Program-made: the position numbers and the translations under genes
Assembly (NCBI GenBank): GCA_002067065.1
Contig: MVPY01000079.1
Location: 1 to 63,900 of the forward strand
Direction of reading: 5' to 3'
Origin: Methanobacterium sp. PtaB.Bin024
GTDB lineage: Archaea > Methanobacteriota > Methanobacteria > Methanobacteriales > Methanobacteriaceae
Length of the DNA stretch: 63,900 nucleotides
The notes under the pieces: generated by a model
What the model was told of the DNA's origin: nothing
Databases searched by the model: none
The model's input: only the letters and a program-made list of their open reading frames with translations
Shown: positions 41,365 through 50,102 of the stretch, piece after piece
Layout of the letters: each line of letters opens with the position of its first letter
How positions within the stretch are numbered: position 1 is the stretch's first letter

Positions 41365-41622
41365 GTGAAAGGCGCACTAATATTTTTGGCATCTTTTGTG
41401 GTTTTTTTAGTAATTACACTAGTATATCCCATCTTACCGCCAGGTATACAGATATACAATGCATTGGGAATTGCTCAAAGTAGTTATCCTGTGGTTGGAA
41501 TCCCTGTAACTACTCTGGTCTGTGCAGTCTTTAATGGTGTGATCTATGGAGTTATAATCTGGTTAATCTACTCTTTAGCAACCAGAGGTAAAAAACCAGC
41601 CGAAACACCATCGGAACACTAA
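41365..41622 (+). CDS. Small two-helix membrane protein
   Basis: An 85-residue hydrophobic protein with two membrane segments (FLASFVVFLVITLVYPILPP and VTTLVCAVFNGVIYGVIIWL) and a short polar tail (TRGKKPAETPSEH). The GTG start has GGAGG eight bases upstream, which supports a real gene. A T-rich terminator-like tract follows (41633-41657). I do not recognise the family. Confidence 0.72.
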   Translation: MKGALIFLASFVVFLVITLVYPILPPGIQIYNALGIAQSSYPVVGIPVTTLVCAVFNGVIYGVIIWLIYSLATRGKKPAETPSEH

Positions 41623-41724
41623 AAAGTTCCCATTATTTTTTTTATTTTTTATTTTTATGGTATTCTTTTAAAAGAAATTGAATAAATTTACTGAACAAGA
41701 GAAAATAAAGAAAAAATGTCTGTT

Positions 41725-42333
41725 TTATGCCCGAGAATAGTTATGGAAACAGGGTATACAGACCATTTTCCCGTTTTCCACCCGGGTTCTGTGTTCAGAT
41801 ACCAGTTCACCACATTTAGCACAGCGAACTGTTCTGAATATTCTGGCTTCCTCTGGAAACTCCATATCCACCAATTCCACTTCAAAAAGTTCCTGAATCG
41901 GAGCCTCTAATATCTTCTCAGTAGCTTTTTCCCGTGCTTTTTCATATTTTTCCAAGTCTTCAGGGGTGGCTGATTCAGATAATGCCTTTTTATGAGCTTC
42001 AGCAAATTCTGGGTCTCTTTCATCTGTACTACTTTTTAAAGATATACGCATTGCTTTTCCTGTATCACGATTCAGGAATGTGTAGACATGTTTACCATGG
42101 TCTTTGAATATGAGGTTGCCCTTACCCAGGGTGCAGCCAGTTACAAACTGAATAGCATCCACACTACAACTGTCATTTTCCACTATGGCTACTATTTCCT
42201 CATCTTTCGCCCTCGAAAAGAACTCATGAATTGCTATTTCGCTTGCTCGATATCCTATGGCTATTCCTGGACATGAATGACCGTGAAATTTAGTCACTTC
42301 CGAAAAATCAGCTATTTGAATCGGTTTTTCCAT
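41725..42333 (-). CDS. FmdE-family protein with zinc ribbon
   Basis: A 202-residue protein. The N-terminal FmdE domain (1-130) has FHGHSCPGIAIGYRA (16-30) with conserved His17/His19/Cys21, and Cys56 and Cys67 in DSCSVDAIQFVTGCT. The C-terminal treble-clef/zinc ribbon ligands are Cys171, Cys174, Cys192 and Cys195. FmdE co-purifies with or lies beside formylmethanofuran dehydrogenase genes in methanogens but its role is unclear; metal or molybdopterin handling is suggested. Here it lies downstream of a CooC-like ATPase and a flavoprotein rather than fwd genes. Confidence 0.9.
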   Translation of the reverse strand: MEKPIQIADFSEVTKFHGHSCPGIAIGYRASEIAIHEFFSRAKDEEIVAIVENDSCSVDAIQFVTGCTLGKGNLIFKDHGKHVYTFLNRDTGKAMRISLKSSTDERDPEFAEAHKKALSESATPEDLEKYEKAREKATEKILEAPIQELFEVELVDMEFPEEARIFRTVRCAKCGELVSEHRTRVENGKMVCIPCFHNYSRA

Positions 42334-42506
42334 TATATCATCTCAATAATCTGTAATTCTAAATTATTTAATGAAAGTATATTGTCAGCTACTTTATATA
42401 ATCTGACATACAACTAGACTGTTAAAAATGAAAAAAGTAAAAAAAATAATAATTTACAGTAAAATAGACATTCCGTAATTATATTCAGAATGTAGACTTA
42501 TTCGTT

Positions 42507-43277
42507 TTAGGAGGCGATTTTGGTTATCAATTTATCCAGTTCATCATTGGCAGAATTTGCTTCTAAAGGTTCTCCTCTAAGATTTGTTTGGGCCATACCA
42601 GGTAAATAGGGCAAAACACCTTTAATCTTCAGGTCTTTTGCTTCCAACATCTCTTCTAAAATATGCATAGTTTTATCATCAACCTTGTTTAAAACAACTC
42701 CAAAGTTTTTTCCTGCTTCTTCAGTTAGTTTAACTGCTTTTTCGGCTAATAAGACTGCATCATTAGATGGGTCCACGACCACCAGAACAGCATCTGCACC
42801 TTCCACTATTCCACGGCCAAAATGTTCTACTCCTGCTTCTGTGTCTATCAAAACCCATTCCCCTTCACCTACCACGAGGTGTTTCAAGAAGTCATGAGCA
42901 ATGGCCCCCATTGGACAGGCACAACCTTCCATAGTATGTTCTATCTTCCCTATCTGCATTAAACCTCCAGATCCATTCCAGTGAACGAATTCTGATGATA
43001 AACTATCCAGATCAGAATCCGCGAAAAATTCTATCTGTTCACTGTTTTCTTTCTGGAGCATGGCCCTTAATTTACCCATTACCAACGGTTTACCACCTAA
43101 ATAATCCATAAGAGTTTTTTTTGCAGGTTCAATACCTAACATTCCACCTAATCCAAGGTTGGACTCGTCTGAATCTACTACAAGTACTTTTCCCTGTTCT
43201 TTCAGTCGTTTAGTTAGGAGAGTTACCAGAGTACTCTTTCCACTGCCACCTCTCCCACTGATAATAATTTTTGGCAC
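42507..43277 (-). CDS. CooC-like nickel-insertion/MinD-family ATPase
   Basis: A 256-residue deviant Walker ATPase with P-loop GRGGSGKST (8-16), switch regions DSDESN and LIDTEAGVEHF, and the metal-binding CxC pair Cys119/Cys121 in EGCACPMG. This is the pattern of CooC/AcsF, which matures the nickel site of carbon monoxide dehydrogenase. The start is GTG after GGAAGTG. It follows the flavoprotein gene by 21 bases and is probably co-transcribed with it. No CODH gene is in view, so the client is inferred. Confidence 0.9.
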   Translation of the reverse strand: MPKIIISGRGGSGKSTLVTLLTKRLKEQGKVLVVDSDESNLGLGGMLGIEPAKKTLMDYLGGKPLVMGKLRAMLQKENSEQIEFFADSDLDSLSSEFVHWNGSGGLMQIGKIEHTMEGCACPMGAIAHDFLKHLVVGEGEWVLIDTEAGVEHFGRGIVEGADAVLVVVDPSNDAVLLAEKAVKLTEEAGKNFGVVLNKVDDKTMHILEEMLEAKDLKIKGVLPYLPGMAQTNLRGEPLEANSANDELDKLITKIAS

Positions 43278-43298
43278 TTTAACACTTCCGTGTCCAGT

Positions 43299-43925
43299 TT
43301 AATCTTCGTACATTCCTGCCAGAGGATCTTTACCATTGGGAAACATGGCTCCATAGGGTGCGAACCAGTCCATGTCTTTCACGGTGCAGAAGTGCATTCC
43401 CTTGTTGGATTCTGTCATCATTATGGGTTGGGCCTTTTCCACATCCCATGAACCGTCTTCAGGGTTGTAAATGTCATCTCTTATTTCCAGGTGCACCACT
43501 TTTCCCACAACCAGGGCGTAAGGGAAATTATCATATTCTTCAGCCACGATCTTGTGGAGTTTGCATTCCATCCAGGCGTAACATCCATCCACTCCGGGAG
43601 TTTCAATTGTTTGACTGGGTTTTTCTTCTAAACCTGCCAGTTCATATTCATTAACCTCTGGTGGAACGAATTTGGCTGTAGGCATCACTTTATCTGCTAG
43701 ATCCATTCCAGGGAGACTGATGACAAACTCTTCTCTGGCTTTCATGTTATCAAAGGTATCCCTCATCACTCCGGCAGTGGCGACACAGATCAGATCAAAT
43801 GGACGTAAAATAGGCATTAGACAGGAATAGGGGGCCACATTTCTCACTCCATCTGGACTGACCGTGGAAATAAAAGTCACAGGCAGAGGTATTATAGATT
43901 CTCTTTTGAAGTTTTTAAGTTGCAT
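43299..43925 (-). CDS. Flavoredoxin-like flavin reductase family protein
   Basis: A 208-residue split-barrel FMN protein. Family blocks include LPVTFISTVSPDGVRNVAPYS, RDTFDNMKAREEFVISLPG and VNEYELAGLE, then VGKVVHLEI. Relatives carry electrons or reduce flavin. The ATG follows GGTGA by six bases. It is the first gene of a unit with the CooC-like ATPase. Confidence 0.9.
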   Translation of the reverse strand: MQLKNFKRESIIPLPVTFISTVSPDGVRNVAPYSCLMPILRPFDLICVATAGVMRDTFDNMKAREEFVISLPGMDLADKVMPTAKFVPPEVNEYELAGLEEKPSQTIETPGVDGCYAWMECKLHKIVAEEYDNFPYALVVGKVVHLEIRDDIYNPEDGSWDVEKAQPIMMTESNKGMHFCTVKDMDWFAPYGAMFPNGKDPLAGMYED

Positions 43926-43991
43926 ATTCTTTCACCGCTTAAAAGAATAGGCCGAACATCCATATAAATCATATAGATTTAATTTTCAGTA

Positions 43992-44108
43992 TTACCAATG
44001 CAATTTGTAAAAGGCAAATATTATTACTCTACTTCCTAGAAAGAGAACTAGTAGGGACAACGCCTCCCATTGCTGGTTAAAACCGTACCAATCATTATAT
44101 TTGCTCAT
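43992..44108 (-). CDS. Candidate 38-residue membrane miniprotein
   Basis: A short frame beginning MSKYNDWYGFNQQWEAL and continuing with one membrane segment (SLLVLFLGSRVIIFAFY). Polar-then-hydrophobic design is sensible for a single-pass protein, but only a weak GGTTTGA precedes the ATG. It sits behind another tiny hydrophobic frame on the same strand. Confidence 0.3.
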   Translation of the reverse strand: MSKYNDWYGFNQQWEALSLLVLFLGSRVIIFAFYKLHW

Positions 44109-44127
44109 TTTTATCAAACCATCCTCA

Positions 44128-44181
44128 TTAACCACGCATAATAAAAAATAAAAGAGTTATCAGTAATACAATCATCCTCAT
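44128..44181 (-). CDS. Candidate 17-residue hydrophobic peptide
   Basis: Reads MRMIVLLITLLFFIMRG, with AAGGT upstream of the ATG. It precedes the 38-residue frame by about 19 bases. Could be a leader peptide or chance. Confidence 0.2.
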   Translation of the reverse strand: MRMIVLLITLLFFIMRG

Positions 44182-44234
44182 GACCTTTGAAACCTTAAAA
44201 AGAGATATAGACAATTAATTTTTAAATATGCACT

Positions 44235-45896
44235 TTAAATCTTTCTGTATCTGAGGATGTAGATTATAAGGCCCACACCCAGCACTCCACTGGCTGCAAA
44301 TCCTAAAAATCCTAAAAGAGGCATGCCCCACACCATAGGGCCTTTATCAATTTGAATTATCCAGGAAGAACCCATCAGAAGGGCGGCGATTATTATGGCT
44401 ACCACCAGTTTATTGCTGGTTCTTTCAATATCTTCAGACAGTTCCTCAGAGTACTTAACCTTTATTTCTCCATTATCAACCTTGGCCACCAGGCGGTTAA
44501 TATTACGGGGCAGGTTTTTCACCAGATGCTCAACTTCGAAGATGTTATCCTTGAATAGACCTGCCATGTTCTTGGGACTGAATTTTTTCAGGAGAATTTT
44601 TCGAACCATTGGCTTTAACTGGGCAGTGGCATCATATTCACCATCAAGGGTGTGGGCCACATCTTCAATTAAAGTTACTCCCCTGGCAATGAGTGTGAAT
44701 TCTGGAGGTACATGTGCTTGATATTTGGTTATTAGTGGTATAGCCAGGTCACTCAGCATATTCCCCACATTCATTTCATTAAGGCTCGCCCCATAGTAAT
44801 GGTCCAATATATCCATTATATCCCTTTTGAGGAGATTTCTATCCACATAATCATCTATAATGCCCATGTAGATCAGCTGGTTGATGATGGCATCCACATT
44901 GTATTCTATGACCTGGATGAAAAGTTCAGCCAAGTTTTGCATGAAATCCTGATCTATGTGTCCCATCATCCCAAAATCAATGTAACAGACCACATTATCC
45001 TCTAAAACATAAAGATTACCGGGATGAGGATCGGCATGGAAGAAACCATCCATCATGATCTGCTGGAAGTAGGATTGGGCCGCTCTGTCCGCCAGAATTT
45101 TAGTGTTAAAACCTTCTGGATTCTCCATCACCTGGCTCATCTTGGTGCCCTGAATAAATTCCATGGTCAAAACCAGGGAAGTGGAATATTCCGGGAATAT
45201 GTCCGGTGCACAGATACCATCATTTCCAGCAAAATTAGCCTGGAAGATTTCCGCATTCCTGGCCTCCAAGGCATAATCCATCTCTTTACGTATGGATTTT
45301 TCAAACTCATCCACAATCTCCGGAAAATTAAAAACACTTAAACTGGAAATTCTATTATGGATTAAGTCCGCTAAATGGTGCATTATAATGAGATCTTTTT
45401 CTACTGTATCATGTATACCTGGCCTTTGGACTTTAACCGCCACCAGAGTACCATCTTTGAGCACTGCACTGTGCACCTGACCAATAGAGGCAGCGGCTAA
45501 ATGTTCCTCCCCAAATACCTGAAATACTTCAGCTAAAGGTTTATCAAGCTCATTTTCCACAATCAACTTCACGGTATCAAAGTCAAATGGAAGAGTATCA
45601 TCCTGCAGTTTGGCAAACTCATTTGCCATTTCTTGACCTACCAGATCTGGCCGGGTGCTTACCATCTGCCCCAGTTTAATAAAAGTGGGTCCTAATTCTT
45701 CAAAAACCAGCCTTATCCGTTCAGGAGCTGTAGCATCCAGATCAATACTAGAATCATACTTATATAGTAAATCTCCCCAGCGAGAGCCCTTCAGTTCCAG
45801 CTCGCCCACCACGTTATCAAACTGGTACTTGGCCATTAACTGGATAATCTCTCCTAAACGTTGATAATCTATTCCTTTTCTGGAAAATGGCAACAT
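44235..45896 (-). CDS. ABC1/UbiB (AarF) family atypical kinase
   Basis: A 553-residue protein. The ABC1-specific KxGQ motif is KLGQMVSTRPDL; the kinase-like core has VAVKVQRPGI and the magnesium motif YIDFGMMG. Two C-terminal membrane helices follow (VVAIIIAALLMGSSWII; LGFLGFAASGVLGVGLIIYI). In bacteria and mitochondria UbiB-type proteins support quinone lipid synthesis; in archaea the role is open, perhaps isoprenoid-lipid homeostasis. The ATG follows AGGGTGA by about six bases. Confidence 0.93.
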   Translation of the reverse strand: MLPFSRKGIDYQRLGEIIQLMAKYQFDNVVGELELKGSRWGDLLYKYDSSIDLDATAPERIRLVFEELGPTFIKLGQMVSTRPDLVGQEMANEFAKLQDDTLPFDFDTVKLIVENELDKPLAEVFQVFGEEHLAAASIGQVHSAVLKDGTLVAVKVQRPGIHDTVEKDLIIMHHLADLIHNRISSLSVFNFPEIVDEFEKSIRKEMDYALEARNAEIFQANFAGNDGICAPDIFPEYSTSLVLTMEFIQGTKMSQVMENPEGFNTKILADRAAQSYFQQIMMDGFFHADPHPGNLYVLEDNVVCYIDFGMMGHIDQDFMQNLAELFIQVIEYNVDAIINQLIYMGIIDDYVDRNLLKRDIMDILDHYYGASLNEMNVGNMLSDLAIPLITKYQAHVPPEFTLIARGVTLIEDVAHTLDGEYDATAQLKPMVRKILLKKFSPKNMAGLFKDNIFEVEHLVKNLPRNINRLVAKVDNGEIKVKYSEELSEDIERTSNKLVVAIIIAALLMGSSWIIQIDKGPMVWGMPLLGFLGFAASGVLGVGLIIYILRYRKI

Positions 45897-45983
45897 GAAA
45901 AATCACCCTATTATCATCTACTTATTATTATGTGGTTTCATCTGTTATAGTTCAGCTTTAACTTATTTGGAATGGTCAAACTT

Positions 45984-47270
45984 TCATTTATTGGATTTGG
46001 ATTGATCTATTTTCAGAGGATCGGAAATCACTGCACCAATTAATAAGCCCATAGAGATGGCAACAAAGGTCAATATTACAAGAAGTAAATTAGCAATGGA
46101 TGCAGAATAATTTTGCCCTACAAATGCAGCCAAATTTATAAATCCAAGAGATCCTGGTACTAAAATCCAGAAGGCAGGTATTATTGACACATAATATGGT
46201 GTTTTAAGTTTTGATCGTTCCAGATAAGTTCCCACCATTGTCATGAGACAGGAACCAACAAATGCCCCAAAAAGACCACCCACCAAATAATTACCGGCTT
46301 GCTGCCCTAAAAAAGTTGCAAACAATACTATCAACACCCCCGGCATGTCTTTGTTCCTTATGGACATTAATAAATACAACCCCATGGTAAAAACCAGGAT
46401 TCCGATATAGGGTGCCCACCAGCCTAGAGAAACTGCCATATTGGCCACTACGTACTTTCCAGACAATCCCACCACTTGCAGGCCCAGTATAACCCCGAAT
46501 AGGAGAAGTAGTAGAACTACAACACCCTGAACCAGACGACTAGCACCGGAAATAACATTGTTAGCTGCCAGTTCAAACATTCCCGTGGCCAGGACCGCTC
46601 CTGGGATGAAGTAGGATAGTGAAGGCACCAGAATGGTTAAAGAGTTATTTACAATTCCTTGTTTCACCCCGAAAAAGAATACCATGGAAACCAGGAAAGC
46701 GGTTAAAACCGGCCTCACCATTTCAAGCCGAGGTTTATCCTCAGAATAACCCACAATTACCCCCATAACCGCCCCTAATACCCCACAAAAGAACAACTCA
46801 TTAATTGTGGGTAACAGAAGCAATCCTAACCCTGTTGAATACAATGCATAACCTACTATGTGTTTAATGTAATTGGCCTGATGTTTAACGCCTATTATTT
46901 CATTAATACGTTTTATTCCATCTTCTGGAGTTATTTCGGCTTTTTCTGCCCGACGTATCAGTTCATACAACCTTGATACCTGATCTAAAGGGAGAAATCC
47001 TGGTTTCTGGCCCATGACTGTCAGGGCTTTTGATTCACCATCTACGACCTTGATGAGGATAAATGTTGGAAAATCCACAACTGCTTCTGCTTTAACACCA
47101 TAGGCAACACATATCTGTTTTATAATTGATTCTATGGTCATCACAGCTATTCCTGCAGATGTTAAAGCTCGGGCTAGCTCTGTTAAAAATTCCAGAAGGT
47201 TCGGGGGAAAATCAGCCCCATCTGAAATATTTGAATGGTTTACATTAGATAAATTGATTTCAGGAATCAT
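45984..47270 (-). CDS. ThrE-like threonine/serine exporter family protein
   Basis: A 428-residue protein with an N-terminal soluble domain (about 20-140: ALTSAGIAVMTIESIIKQI) of the DUF1212 type. About ten membrane segments follow, the second half being DUF3815-like (GVLIVLFATFLGQQAGNYL; SCLMTMVGTYLERS; IPAFWILVPGSLGFINLA). This is the fused ThrE arrangement, which exports small amino acids in bacteria. Substrate in this organism is unknown. Divergent from hisF. Confidence 0.87.
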   Translation of the reverse strand: MIPEINLSNVNHSNISDGADFPPNLLEFLTELARALTSAGIAVMTIESIIKQICVAYGVKAEAVVDFPTFILIKVVDGESKALTVMGQKPGFLPLDQVSRLYELIRRAEKAEITPEDGIKRINEIIGVKHQANYIKHIVGYALYSTGLGLLLLPTINELFFCGVLGAVMGVIVGYSEDKPRLEMVRPVLTAFLVSMVFFFGVKQGIVNNSLTILVPSLSYFIPGAVLATGMFELAANNVISGASRLVQGVVVLLLLLFGVILGLQVVGLSGKYVVANMAVSLGWWAPYIGILVFTMGLYLLMSIRNKDMPGVLIVLFATFLGQQAGNYLVGGLFGAFVGSCLMTMVGTYLERSKLKTPYYVSIIPAFWILVPGSLGFINLAAFVGQNYSASIANLLLVILTFVAISMGLLIGAVISDPLKIDQSKSNK

Positions 47271-47499
47271 GCCACCCCTAAACTTCCATTTTTTCCCTTT
47301 CCTAATTATCTAATTGTTATTAAAGGGATTATATTTTTTATGGAATGATAATATCAGCACCCCATAATAAATTGATAACAGAACAATGTGTATAAACGAC
47401 CCAGTGTGTAGATTTTTTAATGATGTGAACAATAGGTTAGTTGTAAATTAAATTAATTGTCAAGAAATAATCACAATGAAATAATTATTAGGGATTACT

Positions 47500-48324
<825 letters not shown>

Positions 48325-48359
48325 AAATATTTCCACGGTGAACCCCATCATCGAACATA

Positions 48360-48397
48360 TTAAGATATTCAAAAAAAATTAAGATATTCAAAAAAAA
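48360..48397 (+). repeat. Two perfect 19-bp tandem units after hisF
   Basis: TTAAGATATTCAAAAAAAA occurs twice in direct succession between the hisF stop and the next gene. Probably a slippage product. Confidence 0.8.
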
Positions 48398-48420
48398 TCA
48401 CTCCCTTACAGGCGACTACA

Positions 48421-48912
48421 TTGAAAAAACGAAAACACATCTTCCTGGATGATAAGACCAAAATCGACCGGATGGAAGGGAAGATAAAAAAATACGAGCG
48501 ATACAAATCTTATCGTGAGAAAACCGCTGAGGAAGATTTCCGTCTCCAGGAAAAACTGGCCATGCTCAGTGTGGTGGCCAGTAACTTCATGATGACCGGA
48601 CACAGTCCCACATTAGTCCTGACCAAACGAGAAGAGGGTGATGAAGTTATGATGCCAGTAGGTGGTGGTCAGAAGGACCGTGCCCGGGAGATCATCTGCA
48701 AGGCTGACTTTCGTAAACTTTACCGTGGAGGAAAGGGTAGGAAAACCGACCCTCTCATGATAATAACCGCCATCTGCATGTACGTCATGAGACAGGACAA
48801 CCCACGAAGGGGAGACATCCGTTATTCCAACGATTTTGTTAGGAACGTTGGAGTAACAAAAGAAATATACGGCCACATTAGCCAAAAACTAGACGCAGAG
48901 CAAAATTCATGA
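48421..48912 (+). CDS. Unknown basic protein, 163 residues
   Basis: I do not recognise this protein. The first 45 residues are highly charged and probably coiled coil (KIDRMEGKIKKYERYKSYRE). The C-terminal part (TDPLMIITAICMYVMRQDNP, then SNDFVRNVGVTKEIYGHISQKL) has the hydrophobic pattern of a cyclin-like or HTH helix bundle, loosely like the repeats of archaeal TFB; that is weak. The start given is TTG with no good ribosome site; an in-frame ATG lies at 48472. Its stop codon TGA is the first three bases of the first 47-bp repeat copy. Confidence 0.62.
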   Translation: MKKRKHIFLDDKTKIDRMEGKIKKYERYKSYREKTAEEDFRLQEKLAMLSVVASNFMMTGHSPTLVLTKREEGDEVMMPVGGGQKDRAREIICKADFRKLYRGGKGRKTDPLMIITAICMYVMRQDNPRRGDIRYSNDFVRNVGVTKEIYGHISQKLDAEQNS

Positions 48913-48956
48913 TTTCTGATAGGTATCTCTATATAGTGATAGCAAAATTTTGGCTA
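48910..48956 (+). repeat. 47-bp dispersed direct repeat, copy 1
   Basis: Starts TGATTTCTGATAGG and ends AAAATTTTGGCTA, with a 22-bp imperfect palindrome (18 of 22 symmetric) centred on CTATATAG. Identical to copy 2 over all 47 bases. The first TGA is the stop of the upstream gene. Looser similarity to copy 3 continues about 100 bases further (AATTTCTATTTTT and AGGCTTAGC against AATCTCTATTTTT and AGGCTTGGC). Confidence 0.9.
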
Positions 48957-49188
48957 CAATTTCTATTTTTAATTTGAATTTAACATATTGCATCCAATTA
49001 GGCTTAGCAATAGATCTTTTTTTAATTCTTAGTTTTTCTTTAGAATGTCTCGTTATTCTCAGTTATTTGATAATCCTTAAATACACTTAAATAAATCTTA
49101 AACTATAATATACAGTGTTAATGCTAATTAAGTGCGTTTAGAATTAAATTTTGGTTAATTTCGGTTTATTAGAGGGGGAGGTGTTCAA

Positions 49189-50091
49189 TTGGCTGTAATT
49201 GAAATAAAAAACCTGACCAAATATTATGGGAAGGTTAAGGCCCTGAATAAAGTGGACCTTACAGTAAATGAGGGGGAAGTTTACGGTTTTATCGGTCCCA
49301 ACGGTGCTGGTAAATCTACCACTTTACGTGTTTTGCTGGGTTTACTTCGGAAAACTGACGGAGACGTTCGGCTTATGGGAAAAGACCCCTGGCATGATGC
49401 TGTCCAGCTTCATCGTGATTTAGCCTACGTCCCGGGTGAGGTTAATTTATGGCCCAACCTTACTGGAGGTGAGGTTATTGATCTTATTGGTCGGCTTCGA
49501 GGTGGTTTTTCCAATGAACGAAGGGGAGAGCTTTTAAACCTATTTAAATTGGATCCCACCAAGAAATGTGGAGCCTACTCTACTGGTAACAAACAAAAAG
49601 TTGCTTTGATTGCGGCATTAGTATCTGATGTTGATCTCTACATTTTTGACGAACCCACCCTGGGTTTGGACCCTTTGATGGAGGGAGTGTTCCGAAAAGA
49701 GGTGAAAAAACTTAAAAAAAATGGTAAAACTGTTTTATTATCCAGCCATATACTATCTGAAGTGGAAGCACTCTGTAACCGGGTAAGTATCATTAGAGAA
49801 GGGGAAATCATTGAAACAGGGACATTTGAAGAACTGAGGCACCTAACCCGTACTTCCATAACTGTGGACACCACCCAACCCCTCACCGGACTGGAAGAAT
49901 TATCTGGGGTGCACAATTTAACTCAGGGAGGCACTCACGCCCATTTCAGTGTGGATGCGGAAAAGATCGGTTACGTGCTGAAATATCTGACTCAATTCGG
50001 CATAAAATCCCTTTTAAGTGCCCCTCCTACTTTAGAGGAGCTATTCATGCGTTATTATAGCGATGAATATGCTTCAATGTCAGAAGAATAA
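49189..50091 (+). CDS. ABC transporter ATP-binding protein
   Basis: A 300-residue ATPase with Walker A GPNGAGKST, signature YSTGNKQKVALIAAL (a degenerate form with STGNKQK in place of LSGGQ), Walker B LYIFDEPTLGLDP and a C-terminal regulatory tail (ITVDTTQPLTGLEEL). The start is TTG, five or six bases after a strong GGAGGTG. It overlaps no gene but is 11 bases from its permease, so they form one unit. Relatives export antibiotics or polyketides in Gram-positive bacteria. Confidence 0.93.
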   Translation: MAVIEIKNLTKYYGKVKALNKVDLTVNEGEVYGFIGPNGAGKSTTLRVLLGLLRKTDGDVRLMGKDPWHDAVQLHRDLAYVPGEVNLWPNLTGGEVIDLIGRLRGGFSNERRGELLNLFKLDPTKKCGAYSTGNKQKVALIAALVSDVDLYIFDEPTLGLDPLMEGVFRKEVKKLKKNGKTVLLSSHILSEVEALCNRVSIIREGEIIETGTFEELRHLTRTSITVDTTQPLTGLEELSGVHNLTQGGTHAHFSVDAEKIGYVLKYLTQFGIKSLLSAPPTLEELFMRYYSDEYASMSEE

Positions 50092-50102
50092 CCACCCTGG
50101 GA

